NCBI GenBank assembly: GCA_051453625.1
Contig: JBOZIK010000001.1
Coordinates: forward strand, 123,353,335 to 123,378,500
DNA length: 25,166 nucleotides
From: Welwitschia mirabilis
Lineage: Eukaryota; Gnetophyta; Gnetopsida; Welwitschiales
Reading direction: 5' to 3'
Shown here: piece after piece, positions 1 to 8,880 of the stretch
Layout: each line of letters starts with the position of its first letter
How positions within the stretch are numbered: the first letter of the stretch is position 1
Notes under the pieces: model-generated
Told to the model about the DNA's origin: nothing
The model's database searches: none
What the model saw: only the letters and a program-made list of their open reading frames with translations
Made by a program: the position numbers and the translations under genes

Positions 1-12
1 GAAAAGAAGGAA

Positions 13-333
13 GTGAAAAGAGAAAAAGAATTAAAAAATGTAATTAGGGATTTTACAACAACACTAGAAAAGTACACTCAAATGATTTTAGATGCAAAAG
101 TGGCAACTGATAAGAATGTGGTTCGAATTTGTAATTTGTATGAAGACAACTATCATATGACTAAAGAATGTCCTTTATTACCAACTTATAAAGATAAAAT
201 TTATAAAGAAGTATGTGCTTCTAATCAAAAGTCTTTAAACTTTAAAAATCAAAACCAAAATAAAAAACTATTTTCTAGGATGAATGGACAATCTAACTTT
301 CAAACTTTTGAGAATAAATTCAAAAACTTTTAA
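13..333 (+). pseudogene. gag C-terminal part with degenerate zinc knuckle
   Basis: The longest open stretch encodes 106 residues from the end of a gypsy nucleocapsid. The motif CNLYEDNYHMTKEC (about residues 40-53) matches the CX2CX4HX4C zinc knuckle that packages element RNA, but the second Cys is Tyr. It is followed by PLLPTYKD and an Asn/Gln/Phe-rich tail, usual in Athila/Tat gag. The capsid domain would lie left of the window. The ATG at 13 is only the first in-frame Met, not a true start. Stop-broken tail sequence continues to about 430 (RNRFENANF). The family is clear; the gene is dead. Confidence 0.8.
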
Positions 334-1080
334 ACATATCATCCAAATTTCCAAGAATTTAGAAATAGATTTGAGAATGCAAACTTTTAAACAAATAACT
401 CTCACTTCCAATTAAGTATCTCCAATTGTTAAGTAAGTAAATTAAATTATTAAAATCAAAATGATTCAGTTAGAGATTCTCTTGATAAATTAAGAAAATC
501 TCAAGAGAAGACAAATTTAAACATTAAAAATCTTGTAAATATTTTTCCATGAACTATGCTAATAAACCAAAGACCATAAGTTTCACTTGCAATACAACCT
601 TTACCAAACCTTAATAAAGTAAGAAAAGATTATAAGGTTGTTATAAGAAGTAAAAATATAACAAAACCTCGTACCCATAAAACTTCAACTTCTAGAAATG
701 ATAAAAAAAGATGAGGAAGAAGAAGAGGAAATTGAAATATTAAAAAATCATAACTTCCCTTCTCCTTTAAGTGATAAGCTTAATAAGAAAAATTTTTCTC
801 AAGATAAATGACAGGAACCTACTACCCCTTAGCTTAATAGATTAAATACCAATCCTATCTTTAATGATCATCTTAAAGCCTTTATATAAGATGTGAGCAT
901 AAATTTATCATTTTGGAAATTCTTGTAAAAAATCCTAAATATTCTAAGTTGTGGAAAGACCTAATTAGGAGGAAATAAAAACAAAACATATATAGTAAAG
1001 TATTCTTAGCCTAATCTATAACCAACTTAGTTTTGCAAAAATGTCTAAAATTTAAGGTTCCTAGGGTCGTAATGATTAGT
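334..1080 (+). pseudogene. gag-protease linker region, decayed
   Basis: This stretch reads through as a broken gag-pol linker. An acidic run (KKDEEEEEEIEILKN, about 703-750) precedes a segment around 890-1070 that resembles the pre-protease part of Athila/Tat polyproteins (KNPKYSKLWKDL, then CLKFKVPRVVMI). Stops occur every few dozen bases and the frame changes at least twice. It has no enzymatic role; in intact relatives it joins nucleocapsid to protease. The assignment rests on order and short motif likeness. Confidence 0.55.
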
Positions 1081-1366
1081 ATCATATTAGAAAGAAATAA
1101 ATTCTTAATTGATATAGGAGTAAGTGTTAATATTATGCCTTTACACATTTGCCAATGACTTGATTTGGAAAGTAGAATTGAACCTAAACATATTATCTTA
1201 GAATTGACAAATACATTAGTGAAGAAACCTTTAAGAATAATAAAGATTTAGTGATTCAAATTGAAGAATCATTCTATCTAATATATGTGGTTATGATTGA
1301 AGTTAAACATAATGGAGGTTATCCACTTCTACTCAATAGATCATTTTGTGTAACAGTTCATTATAT

Positions 1367-1568
1367 TATTAATACAAGAACTAGAATAATGAATTGTCAC
1401 TTAGAAAATAAAATGTTNNNNNNNNNNNNNNNNNNNNNNNNNNNNNNNNNNNNNNNNNNNNNNNNNNNNNNNNNNNNNNNNNNNNNNNNNNNNNNNNNNN
1501 NNNNNNNNNNNNNNNNNTATTAATACAAGAACTAGAATAATGAAGTGTCACTTAGAAAATAAAATGTT
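1367..1568 (+). repeat. 51-bp direct duplication flanking gap 1
   Basis: Bases 1367-1417, directly before the gap, recur at 1518-1568, directly after it, with one mismatch (gaattgtc versus gaagtgtc). The likely cause is two overlapping contig ends, possibly alleles, that were not merged, so the true gap may be negative. A real tandem duplication is the alternative. Confidence 0.85.
1418..1517. other. Assembly gap 1 (100 N)
   Basis: Exactly 100 N, the conventional placeholder for a gap of unknown size. It interrupts the protease of copy A. Confidence 0.98.
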
Positions 1569-1943
1569 TACCATTAGAGTTTTTGATGCCACTAAAAAAA
1601 ACCTAGGTGATGGGTGAAATGTTAAAGAAAAAATTAAGCCAACATTATTTTTACAGCATCATCCACTTGAAGAGAGATGGTTAATGATTCATGAGCCTAT
1701 CTTGTATAATGATCCACTTAAAGTAGAAAATCTAAAAGCTTTTAATGATGATGAACTCAACTATAAGTATTTAGGGACTGACTGTTTTAATTAGAAAAAT
1801 GAAGAAACTAAAATTGTAATCTATGAATAAGTCCAACATCTGAAAACAACTGAGATTCCATATTTTGAAAGAGTTTGTTCATCCCTGTCATCTGAATAAT
1901 GATTTGAGATGACAACCAAATTTGATAAAAAACTAATAGAAAC

Positions 1944-2257
1944 TGAAAGTCAAATTTAAATCTAAAATCTTTACCCATTGGACTGAAATATATCTTTCTA
2001 TGTGATGATCAAAATAAACTATTAATAATAAACAAAAATATCTTCCCTTANNNNNNNNNNNNNNNNNNNNNNNNNNNNNNNNNNNNNNNNNNNNNNNNNN
2101 NNNNNNNNNNNNNNNNNNNNNNNNNNNNNNNNNNNNNNNNNNNNNNNNNNTGAAAGTCAAATTTAAATCTAAAATCTTTACCCATTGGAATGAAATATAT
2201 CTTTCTATGTGATGATCAAAATAAACTATTAATAATAAATAAAAATATCTTCCCTTA
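1944..2257 (+). repeat. 107-bp direct duplication flanking gap 2
   Basis: Bases 1944-2050 recur at 2151-2257 with two mismatches, abutting both sides of the 100-N run. As at gap 1, this points to unmerged overlapping contig ends rather than missing sequence. Confidence 0.88.
2051..2150. other. Assembly gap 2 (100 N)
   Basis: Exactly 100 N between two nearly identical 107-bp segments. Confidence 0.98.
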
Positions 2258-2365
2258 ACAAGAATCAATTTTAACCTCACTTTTAAATTCTAGGGTTAAT
2301 GCATTTACTTGAACTAATAAATATTTAATATCTATTCCTACTTTCATTATTTAATATAAAATCTA

Positions 2366-3125
2366 CCTTGAGGATAATGCAAAACCTATTAAGAAACCCT
2401 AATGTAGACTAAATTCAACTCTTAAACAAATTGTAAAAAATGAAATCATTAAATTAATGGATGCTGGAATTATTTATGCCATATCAGATAGTGAGTGGTT
2501 AACTCTTTGATGGTAGTACCTAAGAAAGGTGGGAAGTGGAGAATGTGTATTAATTTTAGAAAGCTAAATGAAGTGACAAAGAAAGACCATTGTCATTTAT
2601 CTTTTCTTGAGTAAATAGTTGATAGAATATAAGGACATGCCTTTTAGTGCTTTCTTGATGGGTATAATGGTTATAATCAGATTTGTATAGCTAGTGAGGA
2701 CTAAGCAAAAATAACTTTTACTTCACCTTTTGAAACATTTGCCTTTAGACATATGCCTTTTGAAATTTGTGATAACCTTAGTACTTTTCAACGTGAAATG
2801 ATGGATATTTTTTCTGATATATTAAATGATTTAGTTAAAATTTTTATAAATGACTTCTTAATCTTTAGTGAAAACTTTAAATAAATCTTAGAAAGGTTAG
2901 AGAAAGTCCTTGATAGATGCATTGAGAGTGGTCTACATTTGAGTTGGGAGAAGAGTTTATTTCTAGTTGATAATGAAATTATCCTAGGTTACCACATTTC
3001 TAATAAAGGAATTAGAATGGAGCCTAAAAAATTAAGTATCATTAAAAACCTGACTCCTCCAATAAATGTAAAAAAAACTTAATCCTTCCTTAGTCATTGT
3101 GATTTTTATTGTTATTTTATTTAGG
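2366..3125 (+). pseudogene. Gypsy reverse transcriptase (copy A)
   Basis: This is the RNA-directed DNA polymerase domain that copies element RNA into DNA. The N-terminal motif is IIKLMDAGIIYAISDSEW (about 2444-2497), followed after a frameshift by the PKK and CI/V-D-F-R-KLN block. The catalytic YxDD box reads F-I-N-D at 2843-2854, so the first metal-binding Asp is Asn. Further on are LHLSWEKSLFLVDNEIILGY and ISNKGIRMEPKKLSIIKNL, typical of the thumb side. Stops include TAA 2882-2884 and TAG 3122-3124, both also present in copy B. It is certainly inactive. The family assignment is firm. Confidence 0.88.
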
Positions 3126-3309
3126 ATTATACTAAAATTTATAAACCCCTTCATTCATTGCTTGAAAAATAAGCTAAATTTAAATGGAATGAATTTTGTG
3201 AACTTGCTTTTAAAATACTTAAAGATAAAATCTCTTTTGTGCTTATTGTAATGCGATCTAATTAGAATAAATATCTAGAATTAATGTGTAATGCTGGTAA
3301 TATTATTGT
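3126..3309 (+). pseudogene. Start of RNase H (copy A), cut by gap 3
   Basis: Sequence after the RT reads KFKWNEFCELAFKILKDKIS (about 3178-3237), then YLELMCNAGNIIV at the gap edge. That is the first strand of gypsy RNase H, with Asn-Ala in place of the usual D-A/S after C. The rest of the domain and the integrase are missing from copy A. Confidence 0.75.
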
Positions 3310-3409
3310 NNNNNNNNNNNNNNNNNNNNNNNNNNNNNNNNNNNNNNNNNNNNNNNNNNNNNNNNNNNNNNNNNNNNNNNNNNNNNNNNNNNNNNNNNNN
3401 NNNNNNNNN
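3310..3409. other. Assembly gap 3 (100 N)
   Basis: Exactly 100 N. The left side ends in RNase H and the right side restarts at the protease end, so the two sides do not belong next to each other in one intact element. Confidence 0.98.
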
Positions 3410-4035
3410 TGATGGAGTGTTATTTAGAAAATAAGAAATTTATCATTAGAGTTTTTAATGCCACTAAAAAAGACATGGGTCATAAATGAAATGTAGAGAA
3501 AGAAATTAAGCTAATATTATTTTTACAATATTTTTCACTTGAAGAGAGATGGTTAATGGTTCATGAGCCCATATTATATGATAATCCACTTGAAGTAGAA
3601 ACTTTAAAAGCTTTTGACCATGATGAAATTAACTATGAACACTTAGGAACTAGATATTTCGATTAGAAGAGTGAAGAAACATAACCTATAGTATGGGAAC
3701 AAGTCCAAAATTTGAAAAAAACTAAAATTTCATATTTTAAGGGAGATCATCCACCTCTGTCATCTAGATAATGGTTAGAGATAACAGTCAACTCTAATAA
3801 AAAAGGACAGACACTGAAAATTTTAACTTAGATCTGAAGTTTTTATCCAGTGGTCTAAAATACATATTTTTTTGTAAAGATTAGAATCAACCTTTGATAA
3901 TAAATGAAAACCTTTTTCCTTAATAAGAATTAAATTTAATATTAATTTCTAAGATTAATATAGTTACTCAGACTCATAAAGATTTAGTAGCCATTTCTAC
4001 TTCCATTATTCAATGCAAAATTTCCCTTGAGAATA
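3410..4035 (+). pseudogene. Protease end and protease-RT spacer (copy B)
   Basis: The segment opens with the protease C-terminal strand (YLENKKFIIRVFNATKKDMG, about 3421-3480) and continues into the spacer, with EERWLMVHEPILYDNPLEVE (about 3541-3600) matching copy A. It carries the shared TAG at 3664-3666. The protease active site lies in or beyond the gap. Confidence 0.65.
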
Positions 4036-4695
4036 ATGCAAAGCAGTTAGAAAACCCTAAATAAGACTAAGTTCAACCCCTAAATAAGTCATAAAATGAA
4101 ATCATCAAATTAATGGATGCTGAAATTATTTATGCTATATCTAATAGTGAGTGGGTTAGCCCTTTGGTGGTAGTGCCTAAAAAAGTTTGGAAGTGGAGAA
4201 TGTGTATTGATGTTAGAAAGCTTAATGCAGTAACAAAAAAAGACCATTGTCATTTACCTTTTATAGACCAAATTATTGATAGAATCCATGTCTTTTATTG
4301 CTTTTTTAATGGGTATCGTAGTTATAATTAGGTTTGTATAGCTAGTAAAGATCAAGCAAAAACAACATTTACTTAACCTTTTGGAATATTTACCTTTAGA
4401 TGCATGCTTTTTGGACTTGGTAATGTCCCTGAAACTTTTTAAGATGTAATGATGGTTATCTTTTATAATATATTAGAGGTTTTAATTGAAATTTTTATAA
4501 ATGACTTCTCAATCTTTGGTCAAAACTTTAAATAAATTATAGAAAAATTAGAAAAACTCATTGATATTTCTAATATGGAAATTAGGATGGACTTTGAAAA
4601 AGTAAGTATTCATTAAAAATATAACCCCTCTAATAAATATTAAACAAGTTTAATGTTTCTTTGGTTATTATGGTTTTTATCATCATTTTATTTAG
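4036..4695 (+). pseudogene. Gypsy reverse transcriptase (copy B), internal deletion
   Basis: The best-preserved part (4113-4331) encodes LMDAEIIYAISNSEWVSPLV, the V-P-K-K block, CIDVRKLNAVTKKDHCHLPF and IDQIIDRI: RT motifs 1 and 2. The catalytic box is again F-I-N-D (4494-4505), lacking the first catalytic Asp. Compared with copy A, about 80 bp are missing near 4566, removing the segment after the box up to the GYHIS motif. Stops include TAA 4533-4535 and TAG 4693-4695, both shared with A. This enzyme is dead. Confidence 0.88.
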
Positions 4696-5265
4696 GATTA
4701 TGCTAAAATTTTTAATCCTGTTTACTCGTTACTTGAAAAAGAAGCTAAATTTGATTAGAATAAATCTTTTTAACTTCCTTTTTGAAACACTTAAAATATC
4801 TTCTATATCTATAGTAATGAGACCAAATTGAAATAAAGATTTTGAATTAATGTATGATTATAGTAATATTGCCATGGATGGGGCTCTTGGACAAAAGTAT
4901 GAAAATGATTTCAAAGTTATATATTACCATAGCAAAAATTTATCTAAAGCTCAATCGAATTACACTATTACTAAGAAAGAAATGTTAGCCATAATCTTTT
5001 GCCTTGATAATCTTAGACACAATTTTTAGGATTTCATATGAATTTTTATACTAACCATGTAGCTATTAGATACCTCATGACTAAGAAAGATTCTAGTGCT
5101 AGACTCATTAGATGGATCCTCCTCATGCAAGAATTTAATTTTATCATCATTGATAAAGTAGAAAAACGTAATAATTTTATAGATCATTTGTCACATATTT
5201 CTTCTTCTCTTGATGATCTTATTATTAATGATCTTATTATTGATGATTCTTTTCCAAATGAATAA
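4696..5265 (+). pseudogene. Gypsy RNase H (copy B)
   Basis: RNase H degrades the RNA strand of the RNA-DNA hybrid. Visible motifs in order are FELMYDYSNIAMDGALGQKY (about 4842-4901), VIYYHSKNLSKAQSNYTITK, KEMLAIIFCLDNLRHNF, then after a frame change FYTNHVAIRYLMTKKDSSAR and RLIRWILLMQEFNF. The last block is characteristic of Athila/Tat RNase H. In the usual TDH motif the Asp is Asn (TNH, about 5053). The open stretch 5038-5265 ends with a short internal repeat encoding DLIINDLIIDD. Confidence 0.88.
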
Positions 5266-6550
5266 CTTTTTTTCATATCTTCTATCCATTCTCCTCCTTG
5301 GTATGTTGAAATAGTTAATTATCTAGTTATCATGAAAACACCATAACATTGGAGTCATAATCAAAGAAAACCATTTTTCATAGAATAGGTGATTATGAAT
5401 GGATAGAGCCACATCTTTATTATAGGCATAAAGACTAAATCATGAGAAAATATGTGCCTAAATAGGAAAAATTAGAAATCTTTTATATTCATCATGGTGA
5501 TGTTTGTGGAGGTCATTTTAGTGAATAGAAAATAGCAATAAAATTATTTACTCTGGTTTTTATTGACCTAGCCTTTTTTAAGACTCTTTTGATTTTTTTA
5601 GAAGGTGTGATGATTGTTAATGTTATGGTAGCCTTATTCATTCTAATGATATGCCCCTTAAACCTATTCTTGAATGTGAACCTTTTGATTCTTGGGAAAA
5701 TGATTTTATAGGCCCGATTAAACCACCTTATAATAATGAGAATTATATCTTAGTGATTATTGATTATGTTACTAAATTAGTTGAAGCTATTTCTACTTTT
5801 ACAAATGATGCCTGAACTATTTATAATTTTATTAAAAGTCATATTTTTTAACATTTTAATTTTTCTAAAATTATCATTAATGATCAAGAAATGCATTTTA
5901 TAAATCATCTTTTTATGGGACTTCTTTTATCCATTGTAATTGAACATAAAGTAGCTTATGCTTGTCATCCACAAATCAATAGCCAAGTTGGAAATGCAAA
6001 TAAAGAAATAAAGAAAATGCTTTAAAAACTTATCTTTGTTAATAAGAAATCTTGAACTTCTAAACTTAATGCTATTCTTTATAATTACTATACTACTTAA
6101 TGTAATTCTCTTTGTTTTTTACCTTATGAACTTGTGTACAGAAAAGTTTGTGTTTTACTAGTTGATGTTTGTTATAACTCTTATTGTTCTTCACATTAAC
6201 TTAATCTTGTAGAACTTCATAAAAATATTAAAAATATATTAACCTAACTTAATTACTTAGATAGAACCCACACCTGCTATACATTACTAACTCATTCACA
6301 AAGCCTAAGCTAAATTCAGATATGATAAAAAGTTACTTTATAAAAAGTTTGAACCTGGTCAAATTATTTTTCTATACAATATTGGAGTGTACCTTTTATA
6401 TAATAAGTTGACCTCTAAATGGTTAGGTCCTCATTTTATAGATAAAGTACATTCTAAAGGATTTGTTGAGATTTTTAACTTAGACACTAAGAAAACTTAG
6501 AAAGTTAATAGAAAAAGGTTAAAAATATATAAAAACCTTTTCATACAATT
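5266..6550 (+). pseudogene. Gypsy integrase (copy B)
   Basis: Integrase inserts element DNA into the genome. The pre-integrase segment reads SPPWYVEIVNYLV. The zinc-binding region shows IHHGDVCGGHF and, in another frame, RRCDDC. The catalytic core has WENDFIGP (Asp at 5702-5704), INDQEMHFIN (Asp at 5882-5884) and HPQINSQVGNANKEI. In the last the catalytic Glu is Gly (5990-5992), so the DDE triad is broken. The C-terminal module (FEPGQIIFLYN, LTSKWLGPHFI, VEIFNLDT) ends near 6550. Stops are frequent, mostly CAA/CAG/TGG-derived. Domain order and wording fit Athila/Tat. Confidence 0.88.
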
Positions 6551-8284
6551 TTAAACATGATAGAAGTAGTTTCCTTAGAGGTTACCATTGATTAGGAGGA
6601 CTTCCTCCCTACCATTATCTGAATCTTCTCTTAGTCAATTCATTTGGTGAATGTTATAATATTACTTGATCATCTTTGACTTGACTTATGTATTTGCTTT
6701 ATGAAGTTTCCATGACTAGTATTCATACTTGGGAATTTTATAGTGATAAGATTAGATTCACTCAATATTAAGACATTTACATGTCTATGAGCTTTATTTT
6801 GAAGGAAGATGCCTTAGTTCTTGTGTTTTTCTTAATGATATGAGGTCTTTAATTATTTAGATATGTTTTTTCTATCTTTCATCTCACTTCTTAACCTTCG
6901 TCTTTTTGAGTGTATGGTCATGTATGATTTATTTAAAAAAAAGGAATAATAATCATTATCTATTGTATCTGTGTTAAAATAAATAGTCATTACAATGTCC
7001 TACTACATTGGGGTAAATTTTTTCAAAAGAAACCTTTGGTAGTATTGGTAGCTATGGGAACTCCACTAGAGAATTAGTTGGTCATGCTTCGTGGATCCTT
7101 ACTTCTCTTACTATGGTTGCACTTCCCTTATCATGGAAAGTAGTATTAAAACTTTAAGGCTATGTAATCAGTGGTGTTTCTAATATTATTAGAGGCATTG
7201 TTTATTTTCTAAACTATTAATATTACCACATGATCATCTCACTTTTGAGGATTTGGATGTGTTTTGGGATGTGAGAAAGTGAGTCATTTTTGAGAAGCTG
7301 TTGGTCTTATCATTCATTGTTTAGAGCACTTAATATTTGGTGTTATTATAATTATTGCCTTATCAAGTGGAACTTTATCAAGTTGATATATGTTTTTATG
7401 CATCTTTCTTCAGGTAACTTTATGATATCATTTGAGGGGATTTTCTAAATTAGAATTTAAGTTAGGTACGCTATCTTCTTTATGTTTCTAATTGTCCATT
7501 TTCATTATATTTGTCTTTGGTTATTTGCTTTGTTATTTTAACGTCATTTCTGTACCTTTTTATCATCATTTTTAGGATTTTATTATTTAGTAATTTTCTT
7601 ATTATTATTTTCATTTTTACTTATGTTGTTTTATTAATAAAAGTTGACTTTCTTTTAGCATTTTGATTAGATAATATTCTCTTGTGCTTAGATGATGTTC
7701 TTTATGATTTTCATGATGTTGCTTTGTAGTCTATTAGAGTTCTATATATTTTTAGGATAGTTTTTTAGTTTGGGTACATTTGTTAGTTTTTTTTATTACG
7801 CTTCATCTTTCTTAGTGCATTTTCATCATACTATCTTTCAATTCTTTGGAGTTTTCCTCATTTCTTATCCTTATTTGTTATGGTTTTTCACCATTCCCTA
7901 TCTTTTGGATTTTCTAATTAAGTCTGATACTTTCATGTTGATATTTGAGCCTTACTTGTTCAACTAACATCATCATTTTTTTAAAACTTTTAAAAGTTAT
8001 GCTGTCTACCTAGTTGTTCAGATGACAAGGTAGATGATATTTAAGGTTTCACTGATAGTCATACTAAGGCTATTGTCCAGATGACACGATCAAATGATAG
8101 TGCAATAAAACTACAACCTGACATTCTTTTCCACCATTTTTATTCATTCTTGCATCATTGTAATCTATTCTTTTAAGAGATAATTATCATGCTAAGGCAC
8201 ATTAATGTCTTAGATATTTCACTTGTGAGTTTAATGCTCTAGATTGTGAGATTTGACTGAATTTATCAAAATGAGGTATGTTTT

Positions 8285-8300
8285 TCTCTCTCTCTCTCTC
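8285..8300. repeat. (TC)8 microsatellite
   Basis: Eight uninterrupted TC units within a T-rich stretch. Confidence 0.9.
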
Positions 8301-8491
8301 ATTATTTTTAATTTTTTCTCCCATTTTTTAGCTTTTAATACATAATTTTCATATATATCAATCCCTTATTTATAGTCTTTAATTTGAAACTTATGGATAT
8401 GATTTTCATTGAGTATTTTGTAAGATATCTAAAATTGTGCATTTTATGAGGTAGAATTAGGTTTTTATCTTTAAACCTTATTTTTTTGAAA

Positions 8492-8549
8492 GCTGTAAGT
8501 TGAAACATAGTGGTCCTTATGCTATAAGTTGAAACATAGTGGTCCTTAT
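8492..8549. repeat. 29-bp tandem duplication
   Basis: Two adjacent 29-bp units, 8492-8520 and 8521-8549, differ at one position (gctgtaag versus gctataag). The single difference is a G/A transition. This is a recent local duplication without visible coding meaning. Confidence 0.92.
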
Positions 8550-8721
8550 AGATAAATTGATTAGTATGATGAACTCTATAATTCTATTAAATTAGATTTT
8601 TGATTTAAGAACTTTCATTTTTGACCTTTTGTGGGGCCTACTTATTGTACACATTTTGATTTTTCTCACATTTCACACTTTTTCTTTGCATGATTAGGCA
8701 ATACAGGATGCATTAATTCTT

Positions 8722-8740
8722 AAGGGGGTGTGACATATTT
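8722..8740 (+). other. Possible polypurine tract and 3' LTR start
   Basis: The run aagggggtg is followed by TGACATATTT. A purine-rich tract directly before a TG dinucleotide is the plus-strand priming site and LTR start of LTR retrotransposons, and the position fits the 3' end of gypsy copy B. No matching second LTR was found, and the sequence runs into the next element within about 150 bp, so this is tentative. Confidence 0.4.
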
Positions 8741-8880
8741 TCATTATTTTTACACATAAAAACTGATTTATGGGCCATTTAGAGCTTTCACGAGACACAT
8801 TTTAGTGATTTGCATTTTATCTAGTGTGATGCGCTTGACATTTGTGATTGATTAGGCCATACACATAATGAAATAGATAG

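Larger units (their letters stand above)
1081..1640 (+). pseudogene. gypsy aspartic protease (copy A), split by a gap
   Basis: This is the retroviral-type aspartic protease that cuts the gag-pol polyprotein. The catalytic motif reads LIDIGVSVNIMPL, with the Asp codon at 1111-1113, close to the DLGAS form usual in Athila/Tat. The C-terminal flap-to-end motif is PLLLNRSFCVTV (about 1324-1360), corresponding to the usual ILGRPFL. The catalytic Asp survives, but stops and frame changes break the gene. Gap 1418-1517 falls just after this motif, and the next segment (TIRVFDATKK) continues the protease end. Confidence 0.78.
1641..2365 (+). pseudogene. Protease-RT spacer of copy A
   Basis: This is the inter-domain part of pol. 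Segments such as EERWLMIHEPILYNDPLKVE (about 1669-1728) have clear counterparts in copy B (about 3541-3600). One in-frame TAG at 1792-1794, in the context FN*KNEET, is shared with copy B at 3664-3666. Gap 2 lies inside. No catalytic function is known for this spacer. Confidence 0.6.
1..3309 (+). mobile_element. Ty3/gypsy (Athila/Tat-like) copy A, 5' part missing
   Basis: This is a decayed LTR retrotransposon interior that enters from the left window edge. Domain order on the + strand is gag zinc-knuckle end, protease, reverse transcriptase and the first part of RNase H, which is the gypsy order. The coding signal jumps between frames and has many stops. Two 100-N gaps lie inside it and a third ends it at 3310. 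The RT wording (LMDAGIIYAISDSEW) and the long protease-RT spacer fit the Athila/Tat side of plant gypsy elements. No LTR or primer site of this copy is visible. After the third gap a second copy starts again from the protease end, so A is either truncated or joined to B by misassembly. Confidence 0.88.
3410..6550 (+). mobile_element. Ty3/gypsy (Athila/Tat-like) copy B
   Basis: This is a second, same-orientation relic of the copy A family. It runs from the protease C-terminus through spacer, RT and RNase H to the complete integrase. Where both copies exist, they align clearly at nucleotide level by eye. They share several inactivating changes (F-I-N-D box; stops at 3664, 4533 and 4693), while many other stops are private. 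Copy B lacks about 80 bp of the RT present in A. No gag and no LTR of its own are visible. Confidence 0.86.
6551..8721. other. 2.2-kb stretch after pol without a recognised gene
   Basis: No convincing protein motif appears on either strand. The position, between the integrase end and a possible polypurine tract at 8722, is where Athila-type elements carry an env-like ORF or a long 3' untranslated region, so that is the natural guess. T-rich runs give meaningless hydrophobic ORFs, e.g. 7770-7967. Two stretches at about 7999-8042 and 8070-8102 contain ...CAGATGAC... motifs resembling the palindromic units of the LTRs further right. Also present are a TC microsatellite and a 29-bp tandem duplication. 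Confidence 0.5.

Noticed and set aside
1251-2280. ORFs spanning runs of N (1251-1523, 1933-2280, and similarly 12816-13151 and 14257-14439)
   Set aside because: They depend on reading N as sense codons across assembly gaps. The duplicated flanks at gaps 1 and 2 make a repeat-containing protein an artefact.
1860-3770. CATCC...GTCATCT stretches in the gypsy spacer (about 1878 and 3738) as further palindromic units
   Set aside because: They align between copies A and B as coding-derived sequence (CSSLSSE-like; HPPLSSR-like) and lack the palindromic core with right half site.
7770-7967. Hydrophobic 65-residue ORF that could be a membrane protein
   Set aside because: It lies in a T-rich stretch where TTT, TTC and CTT codons give hydrophobic residues by chance. 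No motif, no conserved counterpart and no start context.
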